Counted from the stretch's first letter, positions 16,342-25,856 are shown. The stretch is 64,000 nucleotides of DNA from Actinomyces trachealis (GCF_015711475.1 NZ_CP065027.1:1178001-1242000), one strand, 5' to 3'. Notes: generated by a model not told the origin, from the sequence alone. Numbers and translations: made by a program.

Positions 16342-17022
16342 ATGGTTCACCTTCTACTGATCCAGGTGATCGCCGCAGCTGGTCTTCTTAGTGCACAGCT
16401 GCCAGCATCGCTGGTCTGGGCTGAGGCGTCTGAGTCAACGGTGGGAACTGCATCCACCGTCAGCCCATCCACCGTGGCAGCGGGGGGCACTCTATGCTTT
16501 ACCCTGAGTGGTTTTCCGGCGGGGGCTCAGGTGGAGATTCTGCTGGATGACGTTGAGACCCAGGTGCTGGCCAATGTGGCCGCTGGGGGAGACGGCACCG
16601 CCTCTGGCACCGTGGAGCTACCCAAGCTGATAGGGATGGGACCGCACTGGTTGCGATTCCGTAGCAAACCAGCAGCCACAGCACCAGCCCCCACGCTACC
16701 TTCGGGGGCCAACGAGAGTCTCACCGCCAATGGGGTCCAGGCAACCACAGCGCCCAGTCCTGCGGTGAGCAACAAAAGCCCTTTCTTCAACGTTGGGGAA
16801 GTCACTATCATCGGTGCGGCACCAGCACAACGTCCAACCGCAGTCACCAGCAGAACTGAGACGAGCGATGACGTGGCGCAGGTGGACGATCACACTGCCA
16901 GAGGAGGCTCCTCGCTACTGCCGGGCTCGGTTCTCGCGACTGCTGGTGTAGTAAGCGCCCTTGCCGTGGGCATTGTTGTCAACCGACGGCGTCGCCTGCC
17001 TCCAGGCACCGGCAGCCTCTAG
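16342..17022 (+). CDS. Secreted membrane-anchored protein with Ig-like region, unknown function
   Basis: A 226-residue protein starting at the ATG at 16342, right before a signal-like segment (MVHLLLIQVIAAAGLL, likely cleaved near VWA-EAS). The frame is also open from an ATG at 16273. A region starting STVSPSTVAAGGTLCFTLSGFP and ending at about residue 110 looks like an Ig-like or surface-anchor module; a Thr/Ala/Ser linker follows. A C-terminal membrane helix (VLATAGVVSALAVGIVV) is followed by NRRRR. The layout is the same as the upstream protein (signal, external beta domain, C-terminal anchor), so the two probably work together at the envelope. Confidence 0.72.
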   Translation: MVHLLLIQVIAAAGLLSAQLPASLVWAEASESTVGTASTVSPSTVAAGGTLCFTLSGFPAGAQVEILLDDVETQVLANVAAGGDGTASGTVELPKLIGMGPHWLRFRSKPAATAPAPTLPSGANESLTANGVQATTAPSPAVSNKSPFFNVGEVTIIGAAPAQRPTAVTSRTETSDDVAQVDDHTARGGSSLLPGSVLATAGVVSALAVGIVVNRRRRLPPGTGSL

Positions 17023-17143
17023 CCAGGCTAGGGCCGACAGGACGCCATGCCTGGCGGGCTAAACTCGCCTGCGGCGCCCGCCCGTCTCGCGGTGCGCCCC
17101 GCTGGGCACCGGCTCAATGCCCCCAAGGGAAGGACACAGCACA

Positions 17144-18940
17144 ATGCTGCGAACTCGTACCGCTGGCTCACTGCGAGCTGCGGACATCGGCCAGGAAGTC
17201 ACCCTCACCGGTTGGGTGGACCGCCGTCGTGACCACGGAGGTGTCGCCTTCATCGACCTGCGTGACGCCTCCGGCATCGCCCAGGTGGTCATCCGCGAAG
17301 AGGTCGCCCACGACCTGCGCGCGGAGTACGTCCTGAAGGTCGTCGGCAAGGTTTCCGCGCGCCCAGAGGGCAACGCGAACCCGAACCTGCCCACCGGTGA
17401 GATTGAGGTCGTCGTCTCCGAGATCGAGATCCTGAACGCCGCCGCCGCGTTGCCCTTCCAGGTCTCCGATCATGCGGAGGACACTGGCCAGGTCGGTGAG
17501 GAAGCGCGCCTGAAGTACCGCTACCTGGACCTGCGCCGCTCCAAGATGCAGCATGCCATCCGCCTGCGTTCTAAGGTCTCCCGGGCCGCCCGCAAGGTGC
17601 TGGACGAGCACGACTTCGTCGAGATCGAGACCCCGACCCTAACCCGCTCCACCCCGGAGGGTGCCCGCGACTTCCTGGTACCTGCCCGCCTGGCACCCGG
17701 CTCCTGGTACGCCCTACCGCAGAGTCCCCAGCTGTTCAAGCAGCTGCTCATGGTGGCTGGCATGGAGCGCTACTACCAGATCGCCCGCTGCTACCGTGAC
17801 GAGGACTTCCGTGCGGACCGTCAGCCTGAGTTCACCCAGCTCGACATTGAGATGAGCTTTGTGGAACAGGAAGATGTCATGAAGGTTGCGGAGGACATTC
17901 TCAAGGAGATCTGGGCACTGATCGACTACGAGCTACCCACCCCCATCCCGCACATCACCTTCAATGATGCCATGGAGAAGTACGGTTCAGATAAGCCCGA
18001 CCTGCGCTTTGGCTTGGAGCTGGTGGAGCTCACCGACTTCTTCAAGGACACTACTTTCCGCGTCTTCCAAAGCCCTTACGTGGGTGCCGTCGTCATGCCC
18101 GGTGGGGCCTCCCAGTCTCGCCGCACTTTCGATGCCTGGCAGGAGTGGGCTAAGCAGCGCGGTGCCAAGGGACTGGCCTATGTGACCGTCTCCGAGACCG
18201 GCGAGCTGGGTGGCCCCGTGGCCAAGAACATCACCGACGCCGAGCGTGCCGGGCTCGCGCAGGCTGTAGGTGCTGGGTTCGGTGACTGCGTATTCTTCGC
18301 CGCTGGTGGCGCGGACGCCTCCCGCGCCTTGCTGGGTGCCGCCCGCCTGGAGATCGGCAAGCGCTGCGGGCTCATTGACGAGGACGCCTGGTCCTTCGTG
18401 TGGGTAGTGGACGCCCCCTTGTTCAAGCCCTCCGCGGAGGCGAAGGCTGACGGCGACGTGGCCTTGGGCAAGTCCGCCTGGACTGCCGTGCACCACGCCT
18501 TTACTTCGCCAAAACCCGAGTGCTTGGACGACTTTGATACTGACCCCGGCAAGGCTCTGGCTTACGCCTACGACATCGTCTGCAACGGCAACGAGATCGG
18601 GGGCGGCTCGATCCGTATCCACCGGCGTGACGTGCAGGAGCGCGTTTTCAAGGTGATGGGCATTGGTGAGGCTGAGGCCCAGGAGAAGTTCGGTTTCCTG
18701 CTGGACGCCTTCAAGTTCGGGGCCCCGCCCCACGGTGGCATCGCCTTCGGCTGGGACCGAATCGTCTCCCTGCTTACGCACGCTGAATCCATCCGGGATG
18801 TGATCGCCTTCCCGAAGTCCGGTGGCGGCTACGACCCGTTGACCGACGCGCCCGCCCCGATCACCCCGGAGCAGCGCAAGGAGGCCGGTGTGGACACCAA
18901 GCCCGAGGACTCTAAGGCGCCTACGCCTACCAAATCCTAA
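17144..18940 (+). CDS. aspS: Aspartyl-tRNA synthetase
   Basis: Charges tRNA-Asp (in some actinobacteria also tRNA-Asn). The start at 17144 ([10 protein letters not shown]) follows a GGGAAGGA site and gives 598 residues, typical of the bacterial form; an in-frame ATG nine codons upstream is less likely. Order: N-terminal OB-fold anticodon-binding domain (1-110), class II core with motif 2 in [18 protein letters not shown], the bacterial GAD insertion (about 300-430), and motif 3 GIAFGWDRI near the C-terminus. The 25-residue Thr/Lys/Pro tail is variable. The gene stands alone between the secreted-protein genes and a terminator. Confidence 0.97.
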   Translation: MLRTRTAGSLRAADIGQEVTLTGWVDRRRDHGGVAFIDLRDASGIAQVVIREEVAHDLRAEYVLKVVGKVSARPEGNANPNLPTGEIEVVVSEIEILNAAAALPFQVSDHAEDTGQVGEEARLKYRYLDLRRSKMQHAIRLRSKVSRAARKVLDEHDFVEIETPTLTRSTPEGARDFLVPARLAPGSWYALPQSPQLFKQLLMVAGMERYYQIARCYRDEDFRADRQPEFTQLDIEMSFVEQEDVMKVAEDILKEIWALIDYELPTPIPHITFNDAMEKYGSDKPDLRFGLELVELTDFFKDTTFRVFQSPYVGAVVMPGGASQSRRTFDAWQEWAKQRGAKGLAYVTVSETGELGGPVAKNITDAERAGLAQAVGAGFGDCVFFAAGGADASRALLGAARLEIGKRCGLIDEDAWSFVWVVDAPLFKPSAEAKADGDVALGKSAWTAVHHAFTSPKPECLDDFDTDPGKALAYAYDIVCNGNEIGGGSIRIHRRDVQERVFKVMGIGEAEAQEKFGFLLDAFKFGAPPHGGIAFGWDRIVSLLTHAESIRDVIAFPKSGGGYDPLTDAPAPITPEQRKEAGVDTKPEDSKAPTPTKS

Positions 18941-18955
18941 GCAGCGCACTCCAGT

Positions 18956-18999
18956 TAACGCCCCAACGGTTTCTCCAGCAAGGAGCCGATGGGGCGTTA
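18956..18999 (+). terminator. Hairpin terminator after aspS
   Basis: Outer arms taacgcccca (18956-18965) and tggggcgtta (18990-18999) pair perfectly. Inside, cgg/ccg and ctcc/ggag extend the stem to a 5-base loop at 18977-18981. It starts 16 bases after the aspS stop. Confidence 0.85.
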
Positions 19000-19012
19000 G
19001 CATCAGGAGAGG

Positions 19013-19839
19013 TCAGACGCCGGTGCGCACTGTTGAGCCATCTGGCGGGGCGAAGGGGAGGAGGTCCTTGCCGTCGCTGGCGGGTGCTTCCGGCTCGTCC
19101 TTGACGACGATCTCCTCACCATCGGCCGACAGTCGCAGCCTGAGCAGATCAGCGGGCGCAGGGGCCTGCGGCAGCGACTGGCTCCAGCTCCATTCGAGCA
19201 GGGTGGTGGCGCGCCGCCCGGATCCCTCACGATGGGAAAGGCGTGCCCAATTAGGAGGCAAGAAGCGCCGGGGGTGTTCTCGGCCTTGAGCGTGCTGCCG
19301 ACCTTGCCACCCAGGGCGGTGACGTCGAGGGTGCGGGAGACTCGCAAATCCGCAGCGGTGCAGGCGGGCGCCTCGCCCGGGGAGCCCTGGCTTGAGGTGG
19401 GGCGGGTGACTGGGCTTGTGGTGGTAGGGGGTGGTAGAGGAGGGTTGCCAGCGGAGGCGCCAGAGCTCGGGCGGCCGCCAAGGCCTCCGGGTCAACCTCC
19501 TCAGCCTTCGACAGCGCCCACCCAGTGGCACTGCTTGCGGCGCAGGTAAGTGCAATCGCCAGTCCCAGGAGGACCCGGGACTCGCGTGCGCGCTGTGATC
19601 GGGAGGAGTTGCGTAGAAGCAGCGCTGCAAAGACAGACGGAGACGAGTGCGGCCAGAACCGCGCAGGTGCCCATGGCCCAAGACCACCAGGTAGGTTGTA
19701 GAGGCACACTGACCAGAATCCCACCGTCGGAGGTGACAGCTCAGGCTCCACGGTCCTTGACTAAGGTGGCCAGGACCTGACTCTCGGGCAGGTCCCAGAT
19801 GCCAGCGCAAACCTCACGAGGATCGAAGGAGAAGCCGAT
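19013..19839 (-). pseudogene. Broken membrane-protein gene with a DUF4232-like end
   Basis: On the minus strand, protein-like sequence runs through three frames. From 19839 it reads IGFSFDPREVCAGIWDLP and so on, hits an in-frame TGA at 19743-19741, then resumes SDGGILVSV and a membrane segment (WAMGTCAVLAALVSVCL). Near 19625 the meaning moves one frame (SRVLLGLAIALTCAASS, a second membrane segment). Near 19440 it moves back (TTSPVTRPTSSQGSPGE, then ACTAADLRVSRTL and NTPGASCLLIGHAFPIV, which looks like a DUF4232 domain). Near 19225 it moves again and ends LRLSADGEEIVVKDEP at 19013. One stop and three frame changes suggest a decayed gene for a two-helix membrane protein with an external DUF4232-like domain. 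Sequencing errors could explain some changes but hardly all. Boundaries are approximate. Confidence 0.55.
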
Positions 19840-19889
19840 GGGGCCCGAGACCGGTTGAATTCTCGGTGAATTCTAGCGGTCCGGGCCCC
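19840..19889 (-). terminator. Hairpin after the Cys/His-rich gene
   Basis: ggggcccg (19840-19847) pairs with cgggcccc (19882-19889), and gacc with ggtc inside. The loop contains two gaattc sites. It lies 25 bases after the stop of the minus-strand Cys/His-rich gene, and separates that gene from the broken gene downstream. Confidence 0.65.
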
Positions 19890-19913
19890 AACGCTTGTTA
19901 GGGAAGGTCTGTC

Positions 19914-20237
19914 TCAGGCGGCGTGGCTGCAGGTCTCACAACTGCAGTCCTCACAGATGCAGGAGGAGCAGGTGTCCTCGCAGTGCTCGCAGGAGCAGGT
20001 GTTGTGGTTGCATGTGGGGCAGGTGCAGCTCTCACAGGTGCAGGTGGCGCAGATGCCGGAGCAGTCAGGGCACGTACAGGTGTCGCACTCATCGTAGTGG
20101 CCGTTGTCCTCGTGGTGGGCATGGCCGTCGTGGATGTAGTCAACGTGGGCGCCGTGGATGACAGCTAGGTGGCCACAGCCCGGTCCGTGGGTGTGGTGGT
20201 GGGCCTCGGCAGGACGATGGGCAGTGGCGGTGCTCAT
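19914..20237 (-). CDS. Small Cys/His-rich metal-binding protein
   Basis: A 107-residue protein with two unlike halves and no signal peptide. Residues 1-50 hold 13 His (7, 13-15, 17, 23, 28, 31, 36, 39, 41, 42, 47) and one Cys, in a His-rich pattern (HGPGCGH, HVDYIHDGH) seen in small actinobacterial proteins often mislabelled as zinc transporter permeases. Residues 51-103 hold 19 Cys in CxxC, CxC and CxxxC spacings with acidic and Ser/Thr fillers, like a metallothionein. There is almost no hydrophobic core, so folding probably depends on bound metal, most likely zinc. The site AGGAG lies 6-7 bases before the ATG. Two Zur-like boxes upstream suggest induction when zinc is scarce. Storage, chaperone or buffering roles are all possible. 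Confidence 0.85.
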   Translation of the reverse strand: MSTATAHRPAEAHHHTHGPGCGHLAVIHGAHVDYIHDGHAHHEDNGHYDECDTCTCPDCSGICATCTCESCTCPTCNHNTCSCEHCEDTCSSCICEDCSCETCSHAA

Positions 20238-20308
20238 GGCATGCTCCTCTTATGTCTTGGCCGCCCCGTGAGATGAACAGAGATGATCAGAATGAGGGGC
20301 AGCAGTTC

Positions 20309-20329
20309 ATGCCTGAAAAGAGTAGGCAT
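20309..20329. promoter_or_regulatory. Inverted repeat upstream of the Cys/His-rich gene
   Basis: atgcct (20309-20314), 9-base spacer, aggcat (20324-20329). It lies between the two Zur-like boxes and the Cys/His-rich start, so it may be a second operator or a leader hairpin. Confidence 0.35.
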
Positions 20330-20350
20330 AGAAATCCTGAGACGACAAGC

Positions 20351-20401
20351 ATGAAAATGTTTCTCGAAAGGGCAAGTAGGATATGAAAACCATTCTCGAA
20401 A
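20351..20401 (-). promoter_or_regulatory. Two Zur-like boxes in direct repeat
   Basis: atgaaaatgtttctcgaaa (20351-20369) and atgaaaaccattctcgaaa (20383-20401) share 16 of 19 bases and are 32 bases apart, about three helical turns, so a dimeric regulator would sit on the same face. Read on the minus strand the 15-bp cores match the palindrome TGAAAATGATTTTCA, which I recall as typical of actinobacterial Zur sites, at 12/15 and 11/15 positions. They lie upstream of the divergently placed Cys/His-rich gene (start 20237) and the YciO-like gene (start 20514). The regulator itself is not in the window. Confidence 0.55.
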
Positions 20402-20513
20402 CGTGTTTTCTGTTGATTGCGAGTCGTTTCTATTCTTAGGGGACTTTCCTGGCGGAGTCATCTCTGCCGTCGACCGCCTGGCACCGCACAGCGGCTTGCC
20501 GCACAATAGGAGC

Positions 20514-21131
20514 ATGGCACGCTACCTGGAGATCCACCCAGACAACCCGCAAGCAAGGCTCATTGACAAGGTCGTCACCGTCCTACGTGACGGCGGCCTG
20601 ATCGCCTACCCAACCGACTCCGGCTATGCCTTAGCCAGCGCCCCCGGAAACAAGGAGGGCCTGGACCGCATTCGTGCCATCCGGCAGCTCTCTGACAAGC
20701 ACGACTTCACCTATGTTTGCGCTGACTTCGGGCAGGTGGGTCCTATCGCTATCGTCGGTAACAACGCCTTCCGGCTAATCAAGCGGCTGACCCCAGGCCC
20801 CTGGACCTTCATCCTCAAGGGCACCAAAGAGGTGCCGCGCATGAGCTTGAACGCCAAGAAGCACACCCTAGGGGTACGCATCCCTGACCACGCCATCAAT
20901 CAGGCACTGGTAGCAGGCTTTGGCGGGCCGATCCTGTCCTCAACCTTCATCCGCCCGGGCCAGGAACAGCCCGAGACTAGCGGCTGGGAGATCGAGGACG
21001 CGCTGGGGCACCTGATCGACGTCGTAATCGAAGGGCCGGTGACCTCCACCGAACCGACCACCGTCGTGGACCTGACCGGAGATGTGCCTGAGGTAGTGCG
21101 TGAAGGTGCCGGAGACATCAGCCAGCTCTGA
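20514..21131 (+). CDS. YciO/Sua5/YrdC-family threonylcarbamoyl-AMP synthase-like protein
   Basis: A 205-residue protein starting at ATG 20514 after a TAGGAG site; the frame is open 37 codons upstream but nothing there looks conserved. The pattern LRDGGLIAYPTDSGYAL, KHDFTYVCADF, RLTPGPWTFILKGTKEVP, LGVRIPDH and PILSSTF is the YrdC/Sua5 double-stranded-RNA-binding fold that makes threonylcarbamoyl-AMP for tRNA t6A. The wording follows the YciO branch rather than TsaC, and YciO proteins have weak or uncertain t6A activity. A separate tsaC is expected elsewhere in the genome. Confidence 0.88.
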   Translation: MARYLEIHPDNPQARLIDKVVTVLRDGGLIAYPTDSGYALASAPGNKEGLDRIRAIRQLSDKHDFTYVCADFGQVGPIAIVGNNAFRLIKRLTPGPWTFILKGTKEVPRMSLNAKKHTLGVRIPDHAINQALVAGFGGPILSSTFIRPGQEQPETSGWEIEDALGHLIDVVIEGPVTSTEPTTVVDLTGDVPEVVREGAGDISQL

Positions 21132-21198
21132 GCACGCTTGTGATACGTCATCGCCACAAGAATCCACCCTCAACCGCCAGCCCCCAAAGCAGCAGAAG

Positions 21199-23469
21199 TC
21201 AGGTCAGGCGCTCGTAGAGCTTCCGCAGGGGAGCGGGAGCCCACCAGTTCCACTCGCCCAGCAGCGTCATAGTGGCGGGCACCACCAACATGCGCACCAG
21301 CGTTGCATCCAAGGCCACGATGATGGCCATCGTCAAGCCGATCTGCTTAACCACCAGCAGCTCACCCGATACGAAGCCTACAAACACAAGCACCATGATC
21401 AGGGCTGCAGAAGTCACGATCCGCCCAGAGCGTTGTAAGCCCAGTTCCACGGCGGTGTCATTGTCCTCGCCTAAGTCCCAGTACTCCTTGATCCGGGCCA
21501 GCAGGAAGACCTCATAGTCCATTGCCAAACCAAAACCCACAGCTACCGCCGTGACCACCACATAGGCCTCAAGCCCACCGATCGGCTCAAATCCCAGCAG
21601 GCTGGAACCATAGCCGTCCTGGAACACCCAGGTCAGTACGCCCAAGGAAGCCATCAAGGAGATGGCGTTGACAACCAGTGCCTTTACCGGCACCAGGATC
21701 GATCCCATCATCCAGAACAGCAGCAAAAAAGTAGCCAACACAATCACCAGGACGACAATCGGGGTGCCCACGACCACCGCGTGGTGGAAGTCCACCTGAC
21801 TAGCTGCCTGGCCAGTCACCCACATCTGCACTGGTGGGGTAGTGGCACGCACAGCCCGCACCGCCTCCTCCGCCGTCGCGGAACCCGGGCCGCCCTGCAG
21901 GTCCAGATAAAGCACTGTGTAGCGCCCGGCCGTGGCCGTCTGCAACACGGCATCGACACCGTCAGCCTTGGCGACCGAGTCATTGACGAAGCTCAGGACG
22001 CTCTCACCCGAACCAGCCAGCACCACAGTCGCATCAGGAGTCTGGGCCGCCGGGTAGTCCGCAGCCAGGATGTTCAGGTAGGCGCGCTGGTCAGAGCTCG
22101 GCGGCAGCAACTCCTCCCTGGAGGAGAGTGTGTGCAGGTGACTGACGGGTGCGGCCATAAGCACTAACAGCACCAAGCAAGCCACTAGCACCACCCACGG
22201 GTGGCTGTGCACCCGGCGCGCAATCGCAGAGAACACCCCCTGCTCGCGGTTCACGTCACCCAACCGAGTCTGCAAGGCGCCCATGCCAGGAACACGGGAC
22301 AGGGGAGAGGGCTTGAGCAGACGGGTACCGGCCAAGGACAGCAGCGCAGGTATCAGCGTGAGTGCAACAACCACCGTAACCAGCACCACAGACACCCCGG
22401 CCAAGCCAATCAGCCGTAGCACCGCTGGGCGCAGCAGCAGCAAGCCGAGCAGGCAGATCGCCACAGTCAGCGCGGAGAACAGGATTGTGCGGCCCGCCGT
22501 CGCCAATGTGGCCTCCAGAGCGTCAGTGACGGTGGAGTCACGCCTGCGGCTTACTGCCTGGCCCCGCTCGGCAGCATCCTCCTGGGCCTGCAACAACTCC
22601 TCACGGAAGCGGGAGGTGATTAGCAAGCCGTAGTCGATAGACAGACCCAGCCCGATCACGGAGACGATGTTCACCACAAAGGGCTGCAGGTCCATTACAT
22701 GGCTCAGCAGGAACAAGACCCCCAGCGAGCAGCCAATGGATACCAATGCCCCGGCCAGAGGCATGCCAGCCAGCAGGAAGCCGCCAAAGACCAGCACCAT
22801 GACCACAAGTGCCAGCGGCAGAGAGACCACCTCACCGTGCACCAAGTCCCGCTGCACCTGGTCGTTGAGGGCAGCGGTCATCAGCTCCTCATGAGAGACG
22901 ATTCCCCGGACCCCTGGTGCCACAGACTGTAGCTCGCCCGGTACCTGCTGCAGCCGCTTGGTTACCTTCGCTACCAAGCGGTCGACCTCCTTGGTATGCT
23001 TGGCGTCATTCGCCTCAGCCACTTCCGGGCCGTTAGGGTCCACATTCACCACAATGAGGAAACCATCCAGGTTGGAGGAGGCCAGAGCCTGCGCGGCGTG
23101 CTCGCTCAACATGCCCGGAACCACGAAAGGATCCACCACGCTCGTCTCACCGACCAGCTCTCGCAGATCGGTGTGTGCTGGAGCCAGCGCCTGGGCCACC
23201 TGCTTCTGCTGTTCCTCAGTCTTGATGTCGACGCCAGTGACCAGCAGGGTGACAGGCACGCCGTCACCGGAGAGCGAGTCCAGCACTTGCTGTCCCTCAG
23301 CGCTCGAAGAACCGGTGACCAGGCCGTCGCCAACCTTTAGCCTGTCAAATAGGCCGCCGCCACCAAGTCCGAACAGGGATACTGTAGCCAGGATGGCGGC
23401 CACAGCCGCCCACACCCCGACGATGTACCAGGCGTCTTTCGCAGTTCGACGCGCGAGCCAGGAGAGCAT
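21199..23469 (-). CDS. MMPL-family RND transporter
   Basis: A 756-residue inner-membrane transporter of the MMPL/RND type, which in actinobacteria export lipids or small molecules using the proton gradient. Order: membrane helix at 15-36, a soluble domain to about 205, a block of five helices at about 207-360 that includes the conserved IGLGLSIDYGLLITSRFREE, a helix near 425, a second soluble domain, and a final helix block with the matching VGFGLAMDYEVFLLARIKEY. The two Asp residues of the SIDY and AMDY motifs are the usual proton-relay positions. The length is typical and no partner gene is adjacent, so the substrate cannot be named. Confidence 0.93.
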   Translation of the reverse strand: MLSWLARRTAKDAWYIVGVWAAVAAILATVSLFGLGGGGLFDRLKVGDGLVTGSSSAEGQQVLDSLSGDGVPVTLLVTGVDIKTEEQQKQVAQALAPAHTDLRELVGETSVVDPFVVPGMLSEHAAQALASSNLDGFLIVVNVDPNGPEVAEANDAKHTKEVDRLVAKVTKRLQQVPGELQSVAPGVRGIVSHEELMTAALNDQVQRDLVHGEVVSLPLALVVMVLVFGGFLLAGMPLAGALVSIGCSLGVLFLLSHVMDLQPFVVNIVSVIGLGLSIDYGLLITSRFREELLQAQEDAAERGQAVSRRRDSTVTDALEATLATAGRTILFSALTVAICLLGLLLLRPAVLRLIGLAGVSVVLVTVVVALTLIPALLSLAGTRLLKPSPLSRVPGMGALQTRLGDVNREQGVFSAIARRVHSHPWVVLVACLVLLVLMAAPVSHLHTLSSREELLPPSSDQRAYLNILAADYPAAQTPDATVVLAGSGESVLSFVNDSVAKADGVDAVLQTATAGRYTVLYLDLQGGPGSATAEEAVRAVRATTPPVQMWVTGQAASQVDFHHAVVVGTPIVVLVIVLATFLLLFWMMGSILVPVKALVVNAISLMASLGVLTWVFQDGYGSSLLGFEPIGGLEAYVVVTAVAVGFGLAMDYEVFLLARIKEYWDLGEDNDTAVELGLQRSGRIVTSAALIMVLVFVGFVSGELLVVKQIGLTMAIIVALDATLVRMLVVPATMTLLGEWNWWAPAPLRKLYERLT

Positions 23470-23475
23470 GGTGAC

Positions 23476-23481
23476 ATTATC
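23476..23481 (-). promoter_or_regulatory. -10 box of a probably leaderless MMPL transcript
   Basis: On the minus strand GATAAT ends six bases before the ATG at 23469, which puts the predicted transcription start at or next to the start codon. No ribosome-binding site is seen, consistent with a leaderless mRNA, which is common in actinobacteria. Confidence 0.45.
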
Positions 23482-23531
23482 TCACTTTACGAAACAGGAA
23501 TGGCGGAAGCAGGGCAGGTAGGCTCGGACAC

Positions 23532-24977
23532 ATGGACCTGTTTGAGGCGTTAGGCACTGACGACGACGGAGTCCCGAGCACCAGCCACGCACCTCTGGCG
23601 GTGCGTATGCGGCCCAAGAGCCTGGACGAGGTCCTCGGCCAGGACCACCTGCTGGGGGCCGGTGCGCCTCTGCGTCGCCTGGTTGAGCCGCCGGAGGACT
23701 CACGTGGCGGCACCGGTGTCTCCTCGGTTCTCCTGTGGGGCCCGCCGGGCACCGGTAAAACCACCTTGGCGTACCTGGTGGCACGTGCTAGTGGACGCCG
23801 CTTCGTGGAACTCTCCGCTGTGACCGCCGGAGTCAAGGATATCCGCCAGGTGATCTCTGACGCCCGGCGTCGGCTCGTGGCCTCCGGTGAGGAGACGGTG
23901 CTTTTTGTGGACGAGGTTCACCGCTTCAGCCGCACCCAACAGGACTCCCTGCTCCCTGGGGTGGAGAACCGCTGGGTGACCCTGGTAGCTGCCACCACGG
24001 AGAACCCCAGCTTCTCGGTGGTCTCCCCGCTCCTGTCCCGCTCTCTCCTACTCACCTTGCATCCGCTCAGGGCTGACGCCGTCCGCGCGCTCCTGGACCG
24101 CGCCGTCATGGATCCGCGCGGCCTGGGTGGGGCTGTCAGTCTGGGGGAGGAGGCGCGCGAGCAGATCATCCGCATGTGCGGTTCAGACGCTCGTAAAGCA
24201 CTGACCATCCTGGAGGCCGCCGCCGGAGCCGCACAGACAGCCGCTGGAGAGGCCTCGGGAACTGTGGTGGAGATCAGCCTGGATGACGTTGAGCGCGCAG
24301 CCGATGTAGCTGCTGTCCGCTATGACCGCGCTGGGGACCAGCACTACGACGTAATTAGTGCCTTCATCAAGTCCATGCGCGGCTCCGACCCCGACGCTAC
24401 CCTCCACTATCTGGCTCGGATGCTCGCTGCGGGTGAGGACCCACGCTTCGTGGCCCGCCGTATCACCATCCATGCCGCTGAGGATGTAGGCTTGGCCGAT
24501 CCGAGCGTGCTCTCCACCGCGGTGGCCGCCCAGCAGGCAGTGACGCTGATCGGCATGCCAGAGGCGCGGATCGTGCTGGCGGAGGCAGCCCTGGCCGTGG
24601 CCACCGCACCCAAGTCAAACTCGGTGGTCACCGGCATTGAGTCCGCGCTGGTGGACGTCCGTGCTGGCAAGTCCGGGGTGGTGCCGCCACATCTGCGCGA
24701 CACCCACTACCCAGGGGCTAAGGAACAAGGGCATGGTGCGGGTTACCTCTACCCCCACGACTACCCGCACGGCGTCGTCGCCCAGCAGTACCTGCCGGAG
24801 ACGCTGCGCGGCGTCCGGTACTGGCATCCCAGCAGTAACGGCAACGAACGCCGCCTGAGCGAACGCATGCAGGCGGTGCAAGCCATCCTCCACCCTGGAG
24901 CCGCCACAGCTACCGACGGCGGGGCCGTGGCGCCCGCCGCGCAGAACAGCATTGACGCATCCAAGGGATGCGCTTGA
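23532..24977 (+). CDS. rarA: Replication-associated recombination protein A (AAA+ ATPase)
   Basis: RarA/MgsA acts at stalled replication forks and is related to clamp loaders. The 481-residue protein begins with a short [16 protein letters not shown] region, has Walker A GPPGTGKT near residue 74, Walker [10 protein letters not shown] near 125, sensor 1 AATTENPSF, an Arg-finger region (SPLLSRS) and then the RarA-specific C-terminal domain including [29 protein letters not shown] and [16 protein letters not shown]. The C-terminal 35 residues are Ala-rich and variable. It overlaps the next gene by 10 bases. Confidence 0.96.
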   Translation: MDLFEALGTDDDGVPSTSHAPLAVRMRPKSLDEVLGQDHLLGAGAPLRRLVEPPEDSRGGTGVSSVLLWGPPGTGKTTLAYLVARASGRRFVELSAVTAGVKDIRQVISDARRRLVASGEETVLFVDEVHRFSRTQQDSLLPGVENRWVTLVAATTENPSFSVVSPLLSRSLLLTLHPLRADAVRALLDRAVMDPRGLGGAVSLGEEAREQIIRMCGSDARKALTILEAAAGAAQTAAGEASGTVVEISLDDVERAADVAAVRYDRAGDQHYDVISAFIKSMRGSDPDATLHYLARMLAAGEDPRFVARRITIHAAEDVGLADPSVLSTAVAAQQAVTLIGMPEARIVLAEAALAVATAPKSNSVVTGIESALVDVRAGKSGVVPPHLRDTHYPGAKEQGHGAGYLYPHDYPHGVVAQQYLPETLRGVRYWHPSSNGNERRLSERMQAVQAILHPGAATATDGGAVAPAAQNSIDASKGCA

Positions 24978-25786
24978 GCCAGGACCAGACCGCCTCCACG
25001 CCCGCTTGGCAACGCACGGCGCTAGTCGCACTGACTGGCGTGGTGGCCGGGTTGCTATCGGGACTCTTCGGGGTGGGGGGCGGCCTGGTGATTGTGCCCG
25101 CGCTCATTTCCCTGGTTGGTATGGACCAACGGCGGGCCTCCGCCACCTCACTGGCAGCCATTGTGGTGACATCCGCCGTCGGAGCCTACAGCTACGGGCT
25201 GCACGGTGAGGTCTCCCTGGTGGCCGTTTGCTTCCTGGTACCTGGGGCGCTAGTAGGCACCCAGCTGGGCGTGCGGCTGCTGCGACGCCTGCCCGCACGT
25301 GTCCTGCCCTGGGTACTGATCGGATTCGTGGGCCTGGTGGTGGTGCTGCAACAGGTGCACGTCCCGGTGCGCGACGCCGTCCTGGTCCTGAACCTGTGGC
25401 GAGGTCTGGCACTGGTGGGCGTCGGGCTGCTCTCCGGTGTCATGGCCGGACTCATTGGGGTGGGCGGCGGCAGCGTGATCGTCCCAGGTTTAGAACTCGC
25501 GGTGGGCCTGGGAGACCTGATGGCGCGGGGAACCTCACTGCTGGTCATGCTCCCCACCGCCATCGCTGGCACCTGGACGAATCTGCGCCACGGCTTGGCT
25601 GACCTGCGCGCCGGAGTGGTCGTTGGTGCCGCAGCCGCCATAACCGCACCGCTGGGGACCTGGCTGGCCGCACTGGTGACACCCAGGCAGGGTAGCATCC
25701 TGTTCAGCGCCTTCCTGATATGGGTGGCCAGCACCACTTTGCTGCGCGCCTCCCGCAAACGGCAGCACCAGGACACCCCCAAGTAG
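24968..25786 (+). CDS. TauE/SafE-family (TSUP) membrane permease
   Basis: A 272-residue multi-pass membrane protein, probably eight helices. Two halves each start with the TSUP hallmark: [20 protein letters not shown] near residues 28-48 and [20 protein letters not shown] near 157-177. The family moves sulfite, sulfonates, sulfide or organic anions. Nothing in the neighbourhood identifies the substrate. The start overlaps the end of rarA by 10 bases, so it is probably translated from the same message. Confidence 0.92.
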   Translation: MRLSQDQTASTPAWQRTALVALTGVVAGLLSGLFGVGGGLVIVPALISLVGMDQRRASATSLAAIVVTSAVGAYSYGLHGEVSLVAVCFLVPGALVGTQLGVRLLRRLPARVLPWVLIGFVGLVVVLQQVHVPVRDAVLVLNLWRGLALVGVGLLSGVMAGLIGVGGGSVIVPGLELAVGLGDLMARGTSLLVMLPTAIAGTWTNLRHGLADLRAGVVVGAAAAITAPLGTWLAALVTPRQGSILFSAFLIWVASTTLLRASRKRQHQDTPK

Positions 25787-25856
25787 GCCCAGACCCGAAA
25801 TCCACTAAAACCACAAGGGTATCCATAAGGATATTCATGAGGATCGGCTCACAACC

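Noticed and set aside
17041..17060. Terminator (cgcca/tggcg) before aspS
   Set aside because: Only a 5-bp stem and no T-run; too weak to call with confidence.
17987..19003. Minus-strand open frame opposite aspS
   Set aside because: Runs opposite conserved synthetase motifs; it continues only because of GC bias.
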